DNA from: an uncultured Lachnospiraceae bacterium
GTDB lineage: Bacteria; Bacillota; Clostridia; Lachnospirales; Lachnospiraceae
Reading direction: 5' to 3'
Assembly: GCA_900553355.1 (NCBI GenBank)
Contig: USDK01000004.1
Coordinates: forward strand, 1-64,000
DNA length: 64,000 nucleotides
The notes under the pieces: generated by a model
The model's database searches: none
Told to the model about the DNA's origin: nothing
Seen by the model: only the letters and a program-made list of their open reading frames with translations
Part shown: positions 34,313 through 42,304 of the stretch, piece after piece
Layout: every line of letters starts with the position of its first letter
Position numbering within the stretch: position 1 is the first letter of the stretch
Translations under genes and position numbers: made by a program

Positions 34313-36010
34313 ATGAACACATTGGTAATTGTACTGATCGCGGCCGTATGCCTGTTTGCTGCATACGTGCTGTATGGCAGATGGCTTGCGAAAAAATGGG
34401 GGATAGACCCAAAAGCAAAGACACCTGCAGTGATACATAATGATGGACAGGACTATGTGCCGACGGACGGGTGGACCGTATTCGCGCATCAGTTTTCTTC
34501 CATTGCCGGGGCAGGTCCGGTGACTGGTGCGATCCAGGCGGCGGCTTTTGGATGGCTTCCCGTGCTTCTGTGGATTATCCTTGGAGGAATCTTTTTTGGA
34601 GCCGTTACTGATTTTGGCGCACTGTACGCCAGTGTAAAGAATGACGGAAAATCTATGGGACTTCTGATCGAGAAGTATATCGGAAGAACCGGACGGAAGC
34701 TGTTCCTTGGTTTCTGCTGGCTGTTCTGCCTGATCGTAATCGCGGCGTTTGCGGATATGGTAGCAGATACCTTTAATGCATATGTCGTGACGGACGGAGT
34801 GAAGACCCTGGCGGAAAACGCAACAGTAAACGGCGCGGCAGGAAGTATTTCTCTGTTTTTCATCCTGTTTGCTGTAGTATTTGGGGTTGTACAGCATAAG
34901 GTGAAATTTACAGGATGGAAGGAAGTTGTATTTGGCCTTGTCTGTACGGTACTTGCATTTGTATTTGGTATGAATTTTCCAGTGATCCTGGGAAAAGAAA
35001 TGTGGGTATACATTGCATTTATCTACATCTTTCTGGCAGCTGTGCTTCCTATGTGGTTTGTGATGCAGCCAAGAGACTATATGTCCACATTTATGTTTAT
35101 CGGCATGATCGCCGGTGCAGTTCTTGGACTTGTCTTTGCACACCCGTCCATGAACCTTCCGGCATTTACCGGATTTGAGAATGAAAGCCTGGGAACCCTG
35201 TTCCCGATCCTGTTTGTTACGGTAGCCTGCGGAGCGGTTTCCGGTTTCCACAGCCTTGTTTCATCAGGAACCTCTTCGAAGACAATTTCAAATGAAAAGG
35301 ATATGCTGAAGGTCGGATATGGCGCCATGGTACTGGAAAGCCTTCTGGCAGTCGTTGCACTTTGTGTAGCAGGCGCGGCGGCCGGAGCAGATGGAACCGC
35401 AGCGGTGGGAACACCGTTCCAGATCTTTTCTTCCGGTGTGGCAGGATTCCTTGAGATGTTTGGTATCCCGGTCTATGTGGCACAGAGCTTTATGACCATG
35501 TGTGTATCAGCCCTGGCGTTTACCACATTGGATTCGGTAGCACGTATTGGACGTATGTCCTTCCAGGAACTGTTCAGTACCGATGATATGGAACATGCAG
35601 AGGGCTGGAGAAAGGTACTTTGCAACAAATATTTTTCAACGCTGATCACTCTGGTATTTGGTTACATCCTGACACAGGTAGGATATTCCAATATCTGGCC
35701 TCTGTTTGGAAGTGCCAATCAGCTTTTGAGCGCACTGGTACTGATTACACTCTGTGTATTCCTGAAGGTGACAGGCAGAGAACTTCGGACACTGGTTCCG
35801 CCGTTTGTGATCATGCTTGTGGTTACCTTCTCAGCGCTGATCCAGAGATTTATCTCTCTTGTCAAGGCATTCTCAGCAGGAACCGGCGTATTTATGGTAG
35901 AAGGCCTGCAGTTGATCGTGGCAGTACTGCTGATGATCCTGGGCGTAACTATCGTGTATACCTCTGGAAAAGAACTGATCCAGAAGAAGGCAGAAAAGCC
36001 GGCTGCATAA
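34313..36010 (+). CDS. cstA: Carbon starvation protein CstA-type transporter
   Basis: A 565-residue polytopic membrane protein of the CstA family, members of which take up peptides or pyruvate. Diagnostic stretches are PTDGWTVFAHQFSSIAGAGP near residues 45-65 and FGALYASVKNDGKSMGLLI. Many hydrophobic helices span the whole length, with SGFHSLVSSGTSSKTI and TLDSVARIGRMSFQEL late in the chain. ATG at 34313 follows GAAGGAGAG. It is expressed alone from a consensus promoter with a structured leader and ends at a strong terminator. Confidence 0.93.
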   Translation: MNTLVIVLIAAVCLFAAYVLYGRWLAKKWGIDPKAKTPAVIHNDGQDYVPTDGWTVFAHQFSSIAGAGPVTGAIQAAAFGWLPVLLWIILGGIFFGAVTDFGALYASVKNDGKSMGLLIEKYIGRTGRKLFLGFCWLFCLIVIAAFADMVADTFNAYVVTDGVKTLAENATVNGAAGSISLFFILFAVVFGVVQHKVKFTGWKEVVFGLVCTVLAFVFGMNFPVILGKEMWVYIAFIYIFLAAVLPMWFVMQPRDYMSTFMFIGMIAGAVLGLVFAHPSMNLPAFTGFENESLGTLFPILFVTVACGAVSGFHSLVSSGTSSKTISNEKDMLKVGYGAMVLESLLAVVALCVAGAAAGADGTAAVGTPFQIFSSGVAGFLEMFGIPVYVAQSFMTMCVSALAFTTLDSVARIGRMSFQELFSTDDMEHAEGWRKVLCNKYFSTLITLVFGYILTQVGYSNIWPLFGSANQLLSALVLITLCVFLKVTGRELRTLVPPFVIMLVVTFSALIQRFISLVKAFSAGTGVFMVEGLQLIVAVLLMILGVTIVYTSGKELIQKKAEKPAA

Positions 36011-36051
36011 AGGATGAGCTGATATAATTAATCATTGTATAATGAAGAGTA

Positions 36052-36093
36052 AAAATACAGGACGGGCAGATGCCGTCCTGTATTTTCTTTTGA
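36052..36093 (+). terminator. Terminator of cstA
   Basis: A perfect 14-bp stem (36052-36065 with 36073-36086, AAAATACAGGACGG/CCGTCCTGTATTTT) with a 7-base loop is followed by CTTTT. Confidence 0.9.
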
Positions 36094-36102
36094 AGCAGGA
36101 TT

Positions 36103-36111
36103 TGCTATACT
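36103..36111 (+). promoter_or_regulatory. Extended -10 promoter of the nuclease-STAND gene
   Basis: TGCTATACT at 36103-36111 lies 43 bases upstream of the ATG and just after the cstA terminator. There is no clear -35. Confidence 0.45.
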
Positions 36112-36153
36112 GAAGAAAAACGAGACGGACATACTTTTGGATGGTGACCAGAG

Positions 36154-39100
36154 ATGAGAAATTATGATTTTGGCAGAAGGCTGGAAGAACAGCAGTTTGA
36201 GCGGATGGCCTGTGAGATTGTAGGACAGAGGGAGAGAATCCGGTTCCAGACATACCGGAAGGGAAAAGATCAGGGAAAAGACGGCCTCTGGTATGACGAA
36301 AAAGGAAGCATCGTTCTGCAGGCAAAGTGCTGCCGGGATTTTCAGAGCCTGTTTCGCAGCCTGAAGGATGAGGCGGAAAAGGTAGAAAAGCTTGATCCGG
36401 ACCGGTACATCCTGGTGGTGTCCCTGCCCTTGAGCGCAGGAGAAGCAAAGAAGATCCGGGAGCGATTTGGGCCATGGCTTTCAAAGAGTGAGGATCTGAT
36501 CGATGGAAATATGCTGAATGGTCTTTTGTCGGATCCGGACTACCGATGGAGCGAGAAAAATTTTACCGGCCTGTGGATGACGGACGGGGCTGTTCTGGAG
36601 GAACTTCTGGCAGATGCGTTTCAAAGGGGAAGAAGGACGCGCAGCGCCAGAGAGTGGAAAAAGGCGATAGAAGCCTGCAGGTCGTTTGTACAGACAGAAG
36701 TTTATGATAAGGCATCCGAACGTCTGGAGAAAGATCACGTAGTCGTGGTGTCCGGACAGCCCGGCATGGGAAAGACAACGATTGCACGGATCCTGGCGCT
36801 TGGTTTTCTGCAGCCGGATCCAAAAACTGAAGATGGGGCCAAATGGCAGAGGGAAGGCTTTTGCTGGGCCTTGGGACTGGAAGAGATAGATGAAGCCTGG
36901 AAAGAGGATGTAAGGCAGGTATTTGTGCTGGATGATTACTGGGGATCCGTGCTTCACCGTGAGAGAAGCCGCAGAGAAAGCAGGATGCTGTCGGATCTGA
37001 TCTGTCAGATAGAAGAGGCGGACAACAAACGACTGATCATCACATCCAGGGAATACATTGTCCAGCAGGCGATGGATCAGAATCCGGAACTTCGTGATCT
37101 GATCCGGGAGCGGAAACTGGAATGTGTGCTGAAAGAATACACAAATTCTGAGAAGGCGGAGATTTTGTTTGCACATCTGGAGGCTGCAGATCTGGAGTGG
37201 GATTATGTCGAGAGCATCTTTGGGTGCTGTGACTGGCTGATAAAGCATAGAGGATATAACCCCAGAGTGATCGAGCAGTTTTTTAAGGAATGCCATCAGG
37301 AGGAGTATCCGCCGGCGGAATATGCAGAAGAGCTGAAAGAGTGGATCGAGTATCCGGAACGGATGTGGGAAGGCGTATTTCGGGAACTGTCAGAAGAAGC
37401 AAAAGTGACCGCCCTGATTGCTGCCATTACCGAATCGCCGGCCAGTCTGTCTGATATCCGTGAGACTTATGGATGTTATGTGCAGAACTATGCAGGAAAA
37501 GAAGCACCGAAAGCTTTTGAAGCCTGCATTTCAGAATTGGAAGAAACTGTGGTCTATACTTATTTTGATGAAGAGACAGAAGAGATTTATCTGGATTTTG
37601 AAAATCCTTCGGTGATGGATTTCCTGCTGGATTATCTGTCCAGAAACCGGGAATTTTATCTTCCGCTTCTGACGGAATGCAGTATCTATTATGATCAGCT
37701 GTTAATGCTGGCAGAATCCTTTAAGGGGTTAAGCCGCAAAAGTGATGAACGGCTGGAAACACGGTGTGTGGAGGAGTTTTATACTATGCCGTCGAGACTG
37801 CCTGGGCTTGGGATCCCTGGTGACCGGGACGGTGGCTGGGAGGAAGGAAGCCGTTTTAGCGGGAGGGCCTTTTCCCTGATGCGGGCCTCGTCAAAGAAAC
37901 CGGACGGCCGGATATGGAAATTCATCCATGAATATGTAGAGACCTTTTTTGAACGCCTGGAGGAAGGAAGACAAGGAAAAGAAGGGGAGATGCCTCTGAT
38001 CGACGGACCAGATGAGATGGAGGATTTTGCAGGACTCCTTTCCGTATGTGAGGCATCCGGAATGCATTTTGATGGGGAAGTATTGACAGGGGAATACTGG
38101 GAACATTGTATGCTGTATCCAGAATACCGTGGATTCTGGGAGCTCAAGGAAACATATCCGGAAGCCGTACAGAAAATCGAAGATGAGTGCAGGACGTATC
38201 TGAAAACCCATTTAAAGCAGATCCTTCTGGATACGTTGATCGAATATGGGCAGAGAGAATACTGGGTGGCGCAGGATATGCTGACAGATGATATTCCCTG
38301 GATTTTGAGGGAATATGGACTGTATTATACCAGAAAGTTTAAGGAAGAGATCCGGACAATCACCGGGCGTTATAATGAAGGAGCCGATATCAAGGTCCTT
38401 GGGATCTATGAAGAGCCGCATCGTCTGACCCCGGAGGAGACTGCATATTTCCGGACCAAAGAGCAGGGATATGAACGCCTTCTGGGTCCCCTTGCACGAG
38501 AGACGGAATTTGATACAGAAGAAGAACTAAGAAAACAAGGGTTTACAGAAGAGAACCAACATCTTCTCTATAAGGCGCTGGAGGAAGGAAATCCCTGGTA
38601 TGTCCAGGAGTTTCTGCAAGATCCGGGCGGTTTTGCGGTCCTGAAAAGGATAGAAGAAAAGGGACGGCAATATTTTTTCAGAATTTTTAAATCGTTGGAC
38701 GAATTTATGGCTGCAGTATGGCTGACAATATGGGAGGATATGCCGGGGCTTGTCAGGGATGCGGCTTCGGTCTGTGTGGATTACGCCGTGGAGACCATGG
38801 GGATGAGCACTCCGGCCCTGTCGTATAAAAAGATGGAAGCCATGGATTCTTATCAGAAACTGGACAGCAGGGACAAAAGAGCGAAAGAGATCCTGTTCCA
38901 GTATTTGTTTGAGCAGCAGGGAAACTGGGTGCATCCCAGACAGGACAGTGTGATCTTGTACTGGCTCTGCAGGCTGGTGAATTATGACGAGTATTTTGAC
39001 TGGAGCTTTTTCCCGGAAAGATGCTGGATGCCTATGGCAAGAAAAGAAGACGGTGAAAAAGAGAAATATTATCTCACATTCGACGGAGCGGCCAATGAGG

Positions 39101-39564
39101 AATGGATCCGGCTGATCTGTCTGATTATGGACGAGATTGCCCATGAAGAGTTCCGACAGCAGTATCTGCTCCCCAGGTTTGTGGGATTCCTGAGTAAGAT
39201 GGAGGAAAAGGACGAAGAACGGGCATATACTTTTCTGAAAGAGCTGAAGTGGGAATTAAAAGTGAATTCTAAGAGAGAGCTGTGCGGCGCCAGTTATTTC
39301 ATGATGGATATTATGATGCTGGCAGAGATATTTAAGATTGCCGATTTCTGGGAATTGGATACCCGGTTCTCCAAAGAAGCCCTGCAAAAGCTCTGGGAAT
39401 GCAAGAACCTATGCCGGACAGAAGGAAAGGATACCTGGATCAAGGTATATAAGGCGGATACAGAGCTCCTGGAGAAGACGGGAACATTGGAGCTCCTGGA
39501 AAGTTATCTTGCAAAAATCGAAGAATATGTGGGTTCAGAGATATATTGCCATAAATCATTTTGA
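36154..39564 (+). CDS. Mrr-like nuclease / STAND NTPase (nSTAND3-type), candidate anti-phage protein
   Basis: A 1136-residue three-part protein. Residues 1-100 look like an Mrr-type PD-(D/E)XK nuclease: FERMACEIV, then KGKDQGKDGLWYDEKG and VLQAKCCRD give the D43-x12-Q56-A-K58 active-site pattern. Residues 190-340 form a P-loop NTPase: Walker A SGQPGMGKTT (200-209), Walker B VFVLDDYWG (257-264) and the sensor RLIITSREYI (293-302), as in the novel STAND NTPase 3 group. Residues 340-1136 are helical and rich in Glu, Trp and Tyr with no recognised domain; in STAND proteins this part senses ligands. Proteins of this architecture are known or proposed phage-defence effectors. It stands alone between cstA and a disrupted uvrB. 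Base composition is like its neighbours. The start has only a weak ribosome site (GGTGACC). Confidence 0.8.
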   Translation: MRNYDFGRRLEEQQFERMACEIVGQRERIRFQTYRKGKDQGKDGLWYDEKGSIVLQAKCCRDFQSLFRSLKDEAEKVEKLDPDRYILVVSLPLSAGEAKKIRERFGPWLSKSEDLIDGNMLNGLLSDPDYRWSEKNFTGLWMTDGAVLEELLADAFQRGRRTRSAREWKKAIEACRSFVQTEVYDKASERLEKDHVVVVSGQPGMGKTTIARILALGFLQPDPKTEDGAKWQREGFCWALGLEEIDEAWKEDVRQVFVLDDYWGSVLHRERSRRESRMLSDLICQIEEADNKRLIITSREYIVQQAMDQNPELRDLIRERKLECVLKEYTNSEKAEILFAHLEAADLEWDYVESIFGCCDWLIKHRGYNPRVIEQFFKECHQEEYPPAEYAEELKEWIEYPERMWEGVFRELSEEAKVTALIAAITESPASLSDIRETYGCYVQNYAGKEAPKAFEACISELEETVVYTYFDEETEEIYLDFENPSVMDFLLDYLSRNREFYLPLLTECSIYYDQLLMLAESFKGLSRKSDERLETRCVEEFYTMPSRLPGLGIPGDRDGGWEEGSRFSGRAFSLMRASSKKPDGRIWKFIHEYVETFFERLEEGRQGKEGEMPLIDGPDEMEDFAGLLSVCEASGMHFDGEVLTGEYWEHCMLYPEYRGFWELKETYPEAVQKIEDECRTYLKTHLKQILLDTLIEYGQREYWVAQDMLTDDIPWILREYGLYYTRKFKEEIRTITGRYNEGADIKVLGIYEEPHRLTPEETAYFRTKEQGYERLLGPLARETEFDTEEELRKQGFTEENQHLLYKALEEGNPWYVQEFLQDPGGFAVLKRIEEKGRQYFFRIFKSLDEFMAAVWLTIWEDMPGLVRDAASVCVDYAVETMGMSTPALSYKKMEAMDSYQKLDSRDKRAKEILFQYLFEQQGNWVHPRQDSVILYWLCRLVNYDEYFDWSFFPERCWMPMARKEDGEKEKYYLTFDGAANEEWIRLICLIMDEIAHEEFRQQYLLPRFVGFLSKMEEKDEERAYTFLKELKWELKVNSKRELCGASYFMMDIMMLAEIFKIADFWELDTRFSKEALQKLWECKNLCRTEGKDTWIKVYKADTELLEKTGTLELLESYLAKIEEYVGSEIYCHKSF

Positions 39565-39806
39565 ACCTAATCTTTACTCTTCTCCTAAAACAAGGGAGAA
39601 AGATCAAGTAAAAAGCTCTTTGTACGAAAAGTCGAAGACGGGGAGTTTATCATGCTTTTTCTCTCAATCCTGCACGGGCTGATGGAGAAAGTAGAAGGAT
39701 CAGAGAAAAGAACTTTGTGTTGATATGGATCGGTTGTTCCAATACTGCCATCCGGATGGGACTATGGAGAATTTTAAAGTAGAGGTATAAAGGAAGGTTC
39801 GTTTAA
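39565..39806 (+). pseudogene. Possible gene remnant downstream of the STAND gene
   Basis: This noncoding stretch holds a coding-like trace. Frame 39613 onward reads KLFVRKVEDGEFIMLFLSI and on to EGSEKRTLC, then a stop. With a one-base shift it continues as VDMDRLFQYCHPDGTMENF and ends at TAA 39788-39790. No start or family was recognised, so it may be the decayed 3' end of an accessory gene. Nothing else is visible in the interval. Confidence 0.3.
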
Positions 39807-39850
39807 AGTGCAGAACAAATTCGAATGTTTGTTCTGTACTTTCTTTTTAT
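39807..39850 (+). terminator. Terminator upstream of the truncated uvrB copy
   Basis: A 13-bp stem (39807-39819 with 39828-39840, one G-T wobble) and an 8-base loop are followed by TTCTTTTTAT. Confidence 0.85.
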
Positions 39851-39854
39851 ACTT

Positions 39855-39863
39855 TGCTATAAT
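39855..39863 (+). promoter_or_regulatory. Extended -10 of the original uvrB promoter
   Basis: TTGCTATAAT ends at 39863 and carries the TGCTATAAT extended -10. It precedes the truncated uvrB copy, whose ribosome site AAAGGAG (39894-39900) is intact. Confidence 0.6.
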
Positions 39864-39907
39864 AGCGGAAGAGAATGAAAATACTAGATTCATAAAGGAG
39901 ATTTCGA

Positions 39908-40178
39908 ATGGATCATTTTGAATTAGTATCAGAATACAAACCCACCGGCGACCAGCCCCAGACGATCGAACAGCTGGTCAAAGGGTTCAAAGAAGGAAAT
40001 CAGTGCGAGACACTTCTCGGTGTCACCGGCTCTGGTAAGACGTTTACGATGGCGAACGTCATCCAGCAACTGAATAACCGACGCTGATCATCACACACAA
40101 TAAGACTCTGGCAGCACAGCTCTACGGCGAGTTCAAGGAATTCTTTCCGAACAACGCAGTGGAGTATTTTGTGAGTTA
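39908..40178 (+). pseudogene. uvrB': Truncated 5' fragment of uvrB
   Basis: Bases 39908-40172 match the first 88 codons of the intact uvrB (42305-42570). I count 22 substitutions and one 1-base deletion, about 91% identity. The deletion in AATAA-CCG near 40080 shifts the frame, and the match ends at GAGTATTTTGT. After that the sequence is unrelated, with a TAG soon after. Similarity also stops at the ATG on the 5' side. It keeps a promoter and ribosome site, so a short peptide of about 60 residues may still be made, with the Walker A (GVTGSGKT). Confidence 0.92.
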
Positions 40179-40291
40179 GTGTGCCGGGGCCGGAAAATGA
40201 GGTGTGTTTAATGGTTTTTCGTGCTGTTCATTCCAGATTTTGTGGACAGAATAGGACGAAACGGACTGGATGATACTAGACGGACAAAATG

Positions 40292-40308
40292 ATTTTGTGA
40301 CTTTTTGT
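40292..40308 (+). repeat. Left copy of a 17-base direct repeat flanking the nuclease pair
   Basis: ATTTTGTGACTTTTTGT matches 42111-42127 (ATTTTGTGACTTTTCGT) at 16 of 17 bases. The copies bracket the two nuclease-like genes, 1819 bases apart. Confidence 0.6.
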
Positions 40309-40338
40309 AGGGGAAATTTATTATGTGGAGAATGTATT

Positions 40339-40881
40339 ATGGAGAATGAGTTAGTTAAGATTTTTGAAAGGGCAAATAAAAGGTTTCTAAAGGAAAATGC
40401 AGCGTTTATTTTGAGTAATGTAGCGGAAAGAAGTCTATGTAGTACATTGGCGCAATGCCTTTATTTGGAAATTAGAAATAGTAAATATTCCGGGTATTAT
40501 GTTGATGTTGAATATAATAGAAATAATGGTCGAATAAAGACTATTTATAATGAGGATTTAAAAGTAGTGACTATTATATGCGATCTTATTGTACATAGTC
40601 GAGGAGAGATTGTTGAAAAAGACAATCTTATTGCTTTAGAAATGAAAAAAGCCTATCGTTCAATGCAGGAAAAGGAAAATGATAAAGCTAGGCTGGTTGC
40701 ATTGACAAAAAATTCATATGATGGAGTGTGGTCATTTGATGGAAAAACATTGCCAGAACATGTTTGTGGATACGATTTGGGGATTTATTATGAAATAGAT
40801 TCAAAGCATCGCCTTGTTTATATAGAATATTATGCAAAAGGGAAAAAAGTAAGATCTTATAAGGAGAAAATATTCAGCTAA
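40339..40881 (+). CDS. PD-(D/E)XK nuclease-like protein of unknown function
   Basis: A 180-residue protein (from ATG 40339, 8 bases after GTGGAG). I see a PD-(D/E)XK-like core: YYVDVEYNRN (about residues 54-61), CDLIVHSRG with Asp82, and LIALEMKKAYR with Glu101 and Lys103. The pattern D-L-I-V-H-x-R-G followed by L-x-x-E-x-K-K recurs in uncharacterised bacterial nuclease-like proteins. Base composition is clearly richer in A+T than the surrounding chromosome, which suggests transfer. It lies 133 bases upstream of a YhcG-type nuclease gene inside the uvrB insertion, so a defence or mobile-element role is plausible but unproven. Confidence 0.55.
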   Translation: MENELVKIFERANKRFLKENAAFILSNVAERSLCSTLAQCLYLEIRNSKYSGYYVDVEYNRNNGRIKTIYNEDLKVVTIICDLIVHSRGEIVEKDNLIALEMKKAYRSMQEKENDKARLVALTKNSYDGVWSFDGKTLPEHVCGYDLGIYYEIDSKHRLVYIEYYAKGKKVRSYKEKIFS

Positions 40882-41014
40882 AAAACAATTAAATTTGAGA
40901 AACTGAATGAGATAAGCGATGAGAGAAAAGCAAGTTGGCTACAACTAAACAGAACGAATTGTAAAATTATGAATAGTGGCTATTTAAAGTCAGAAATATG
41001 AAAGGTTGTATTTT

Positions 41015-42061
41015 ATGGAAAATATTCAAAATGAAACTTTTTATAACAAAGTAATAGAATTGTTCCAAAATGCCAAGAAAAATTTGTCTACTGCAGTAAA
41101 TATGACAATGGTATATTCCTATTATGAAGCAGGGAGGATGATCGTTGAAGAAGAACAAGGCGGAAAAGAACGTGCAGCATATGGAAAGTATATTTTGAAA
41201 GAATTGTCTCAAAGGTTAACACAGAAATTTGGAAGAGGATACTCATATGATAATTTAAAATTGATGCGTAAATTTTATCTGGTTTATTCCAAAGACTCAA
41301 TTGGGGAAACACCGTTTCCCCAATCTGAAAAACTTCCAGTTACACAGGAAGGGAGAAAATTTTATCTGAGTTGGTCTCATTATCTCATCCTTATGAGGAT
41401 AAATAATGTTGATGAACGTCATTTTTATGAAATAGAGTCTTATAGAAATGGTTGGAGCAAAGATGAACTGGCACGTCAGTATGGGAGTTCACTTTATGAG
41501 CGGCTTGCGCTAAGTAGAGATGAAGAAGAAGTAATGCGCCTTGCAACAGAGGGTCAGATGATCGAAAAGCCAGAAGATATATTTAAAGATCCTTATATTT
41601 TAGAGTTCACAGGCCTTCCTGAACTGGTTACTTATTCTGAAACAGAATTGGAAAACAAAATTATAGATAACCTGCAGAAGTTTTTACTGGAATTGGGAAG
41701 AGGATTTACTTTTGTTGGGAGGCAGGTTAGATTAACATTTGAAGAAGAACATTTCCGGGTGGACTTAGTATTTTACAATCGTTTACTGCGTTGTTTTGTA
41801 TTGTTCGATTTGAAGATTGGTCAGTTAAAACATCAAGACATAGGACAGATGCAGATGTATGTTAATTATTATGATCGAAAAGTTAAATTGGATGATGAAA
41901 ACTCAACAATAGGTATTATTATTTGCAAAGACAAGAAAGATGCTATTGTGAAAATGACTTTACCTGAAGATAATAATCAAATATTTGCAAGTAAATACGA
42001 AACAGTACTTCCAAGTAAAGAAGAATTGCAAAAATTGTTGGAAGACAAAAATTTTGAATAA
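41015..42061 (+). CDS. YhcG-type PDDEXK nuclease (DUF1016)
   Basis: A 348-residue member of the DUF1016/YhcG family. The N-terminal domain (about residues 1-150) has the winged-helix-like block YYEAGRMIVEEEQGGKERA, GYSYDNLKLMRKFY and SWSHYLILMRI. The C-terminal nuclease domain (about 170-335) has FTFVGRQVRLTF, FRVDLVFYNRLLRCFVLFDL, then KIGQLKHQDIGQMQMYVNYY, including the D-x(n)-D-L-K active-site residues. Family members often sit beside restriction and other defence genes. Coding is A+T-rich. A start at ATG 41015 after AAAGG is preferred to the upstream TTG. A hairpin with a T tail follows. Confidence 0.88.
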   Translation: MENIQNETFYNKVIELFQNAKKNLSTAVNMTMVYSYYEAGRMIVEEEQGGKERAAYGKYILKELSQRLTQKFGRGYSYDNLKLMRKFYLVYSKDSIGETPFPQSEKLPVTQEGRKFYLSWSHYLILMRINNVDERHFYEIESYRNGWSKDELARQYGSSLYERLALSRDEEEVMRLATEGQMIEKPEDIFKDPYILEFTGLPELVTYSETELENKIIDNLQKFLLELGRGFTFVGRQVRLTFEEEHFRVDLVFYNRLLRCFVLFDLKIGQLKHQDIGQMQMYVNYYDRKVKLDDENSTIGIIICKDKKDAIVKMTLPEDNNQIFASKYETVLPSKEELQKLLEDKNFE

Positions 42062-42071
42062 AAAGTATGTG

Positions 42072-42093
42072 AATACTCAACAGAGTATTTTGT
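42072..42093 (+). terminator. Terminator of the YhcG-type gene
   Basis: A 7-bp stem AATACTC/GAGTATT (42072-42078 with 42083-42089) with an AACA loop is followed by TTGT. Confidence 0.55.
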
Positions 42094-42094
42094 A

Positions 42095-42270
42095 TTGCGT
42101 TACGACTAATATTTTGTGACTTTTCGTGAACAAATTGTGAAAAGTCCAATATAGGGCAGTGTCATTTTCTGATTTTGACATTTGCGTTACGAATGAATTT
42201 TTTGAGGGTGGCTGATATTGAACATATCAAAAGTCATAAAAGAGCACTCTTCGGGTATAACATTATACCC
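42095..42270 (+). promoter_or_regulatory. Leader of the rebuilt uvrB: direct repeats and palindrome
   Basis: TTGCGTTACGA occurs twice (42095-42105 and 42182-42192). A near-perfect palindrome GGGTATAACATTATACCC (8-bp arms, 2-base centre) is at 42253-42270. A TTGACA at 42175-42180 lacks a convincing -10. None of this resembles the upstream region of the truncated copy, so the rebuilt gene has a different control region. Confidence 0.4.
42111..42127 (+). repeat. Right copy of the 17-base direct repeat
   Basis: ATTTTGTGACTTTTCGT differs from 40292-40308 at one base. It lies 50 bases after the YhcG-type gene and upstream of the intact uvrB. Confidence 0.6.
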
Positions 42271-42304
42271 TGACAAGACGGGAAAACTAAGGAGTAGATT
42301 TTAC

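Noticed and set aside
34262..35251. Minus-strand open frame of 329 codons opposite cstA
   Set aside because: His/Lys/Cys-rich antisense shadow of a hydrophobic membrane protein gene.
40162..42093. GAGTATTTTGT at the uvrB break (40162-40172) and after the YhcG gene (42083-42093) as an attachment-site pair
   Set aside because: The second copy is the right arm and tail of a terminator hairpin (AATACTC-AACA-GAGTATT), so the 11-base match is probably chance; the uvrB-to-uvrB correspondence explains the junction better.
42218..42304. In-frame TTG start adding 29 residues to UvrB
   Set aside because: The extension is absent from UvrB proteins, and similarity with the truncated copy begins exactly at ATG 42305, which has its own AAGGAG.
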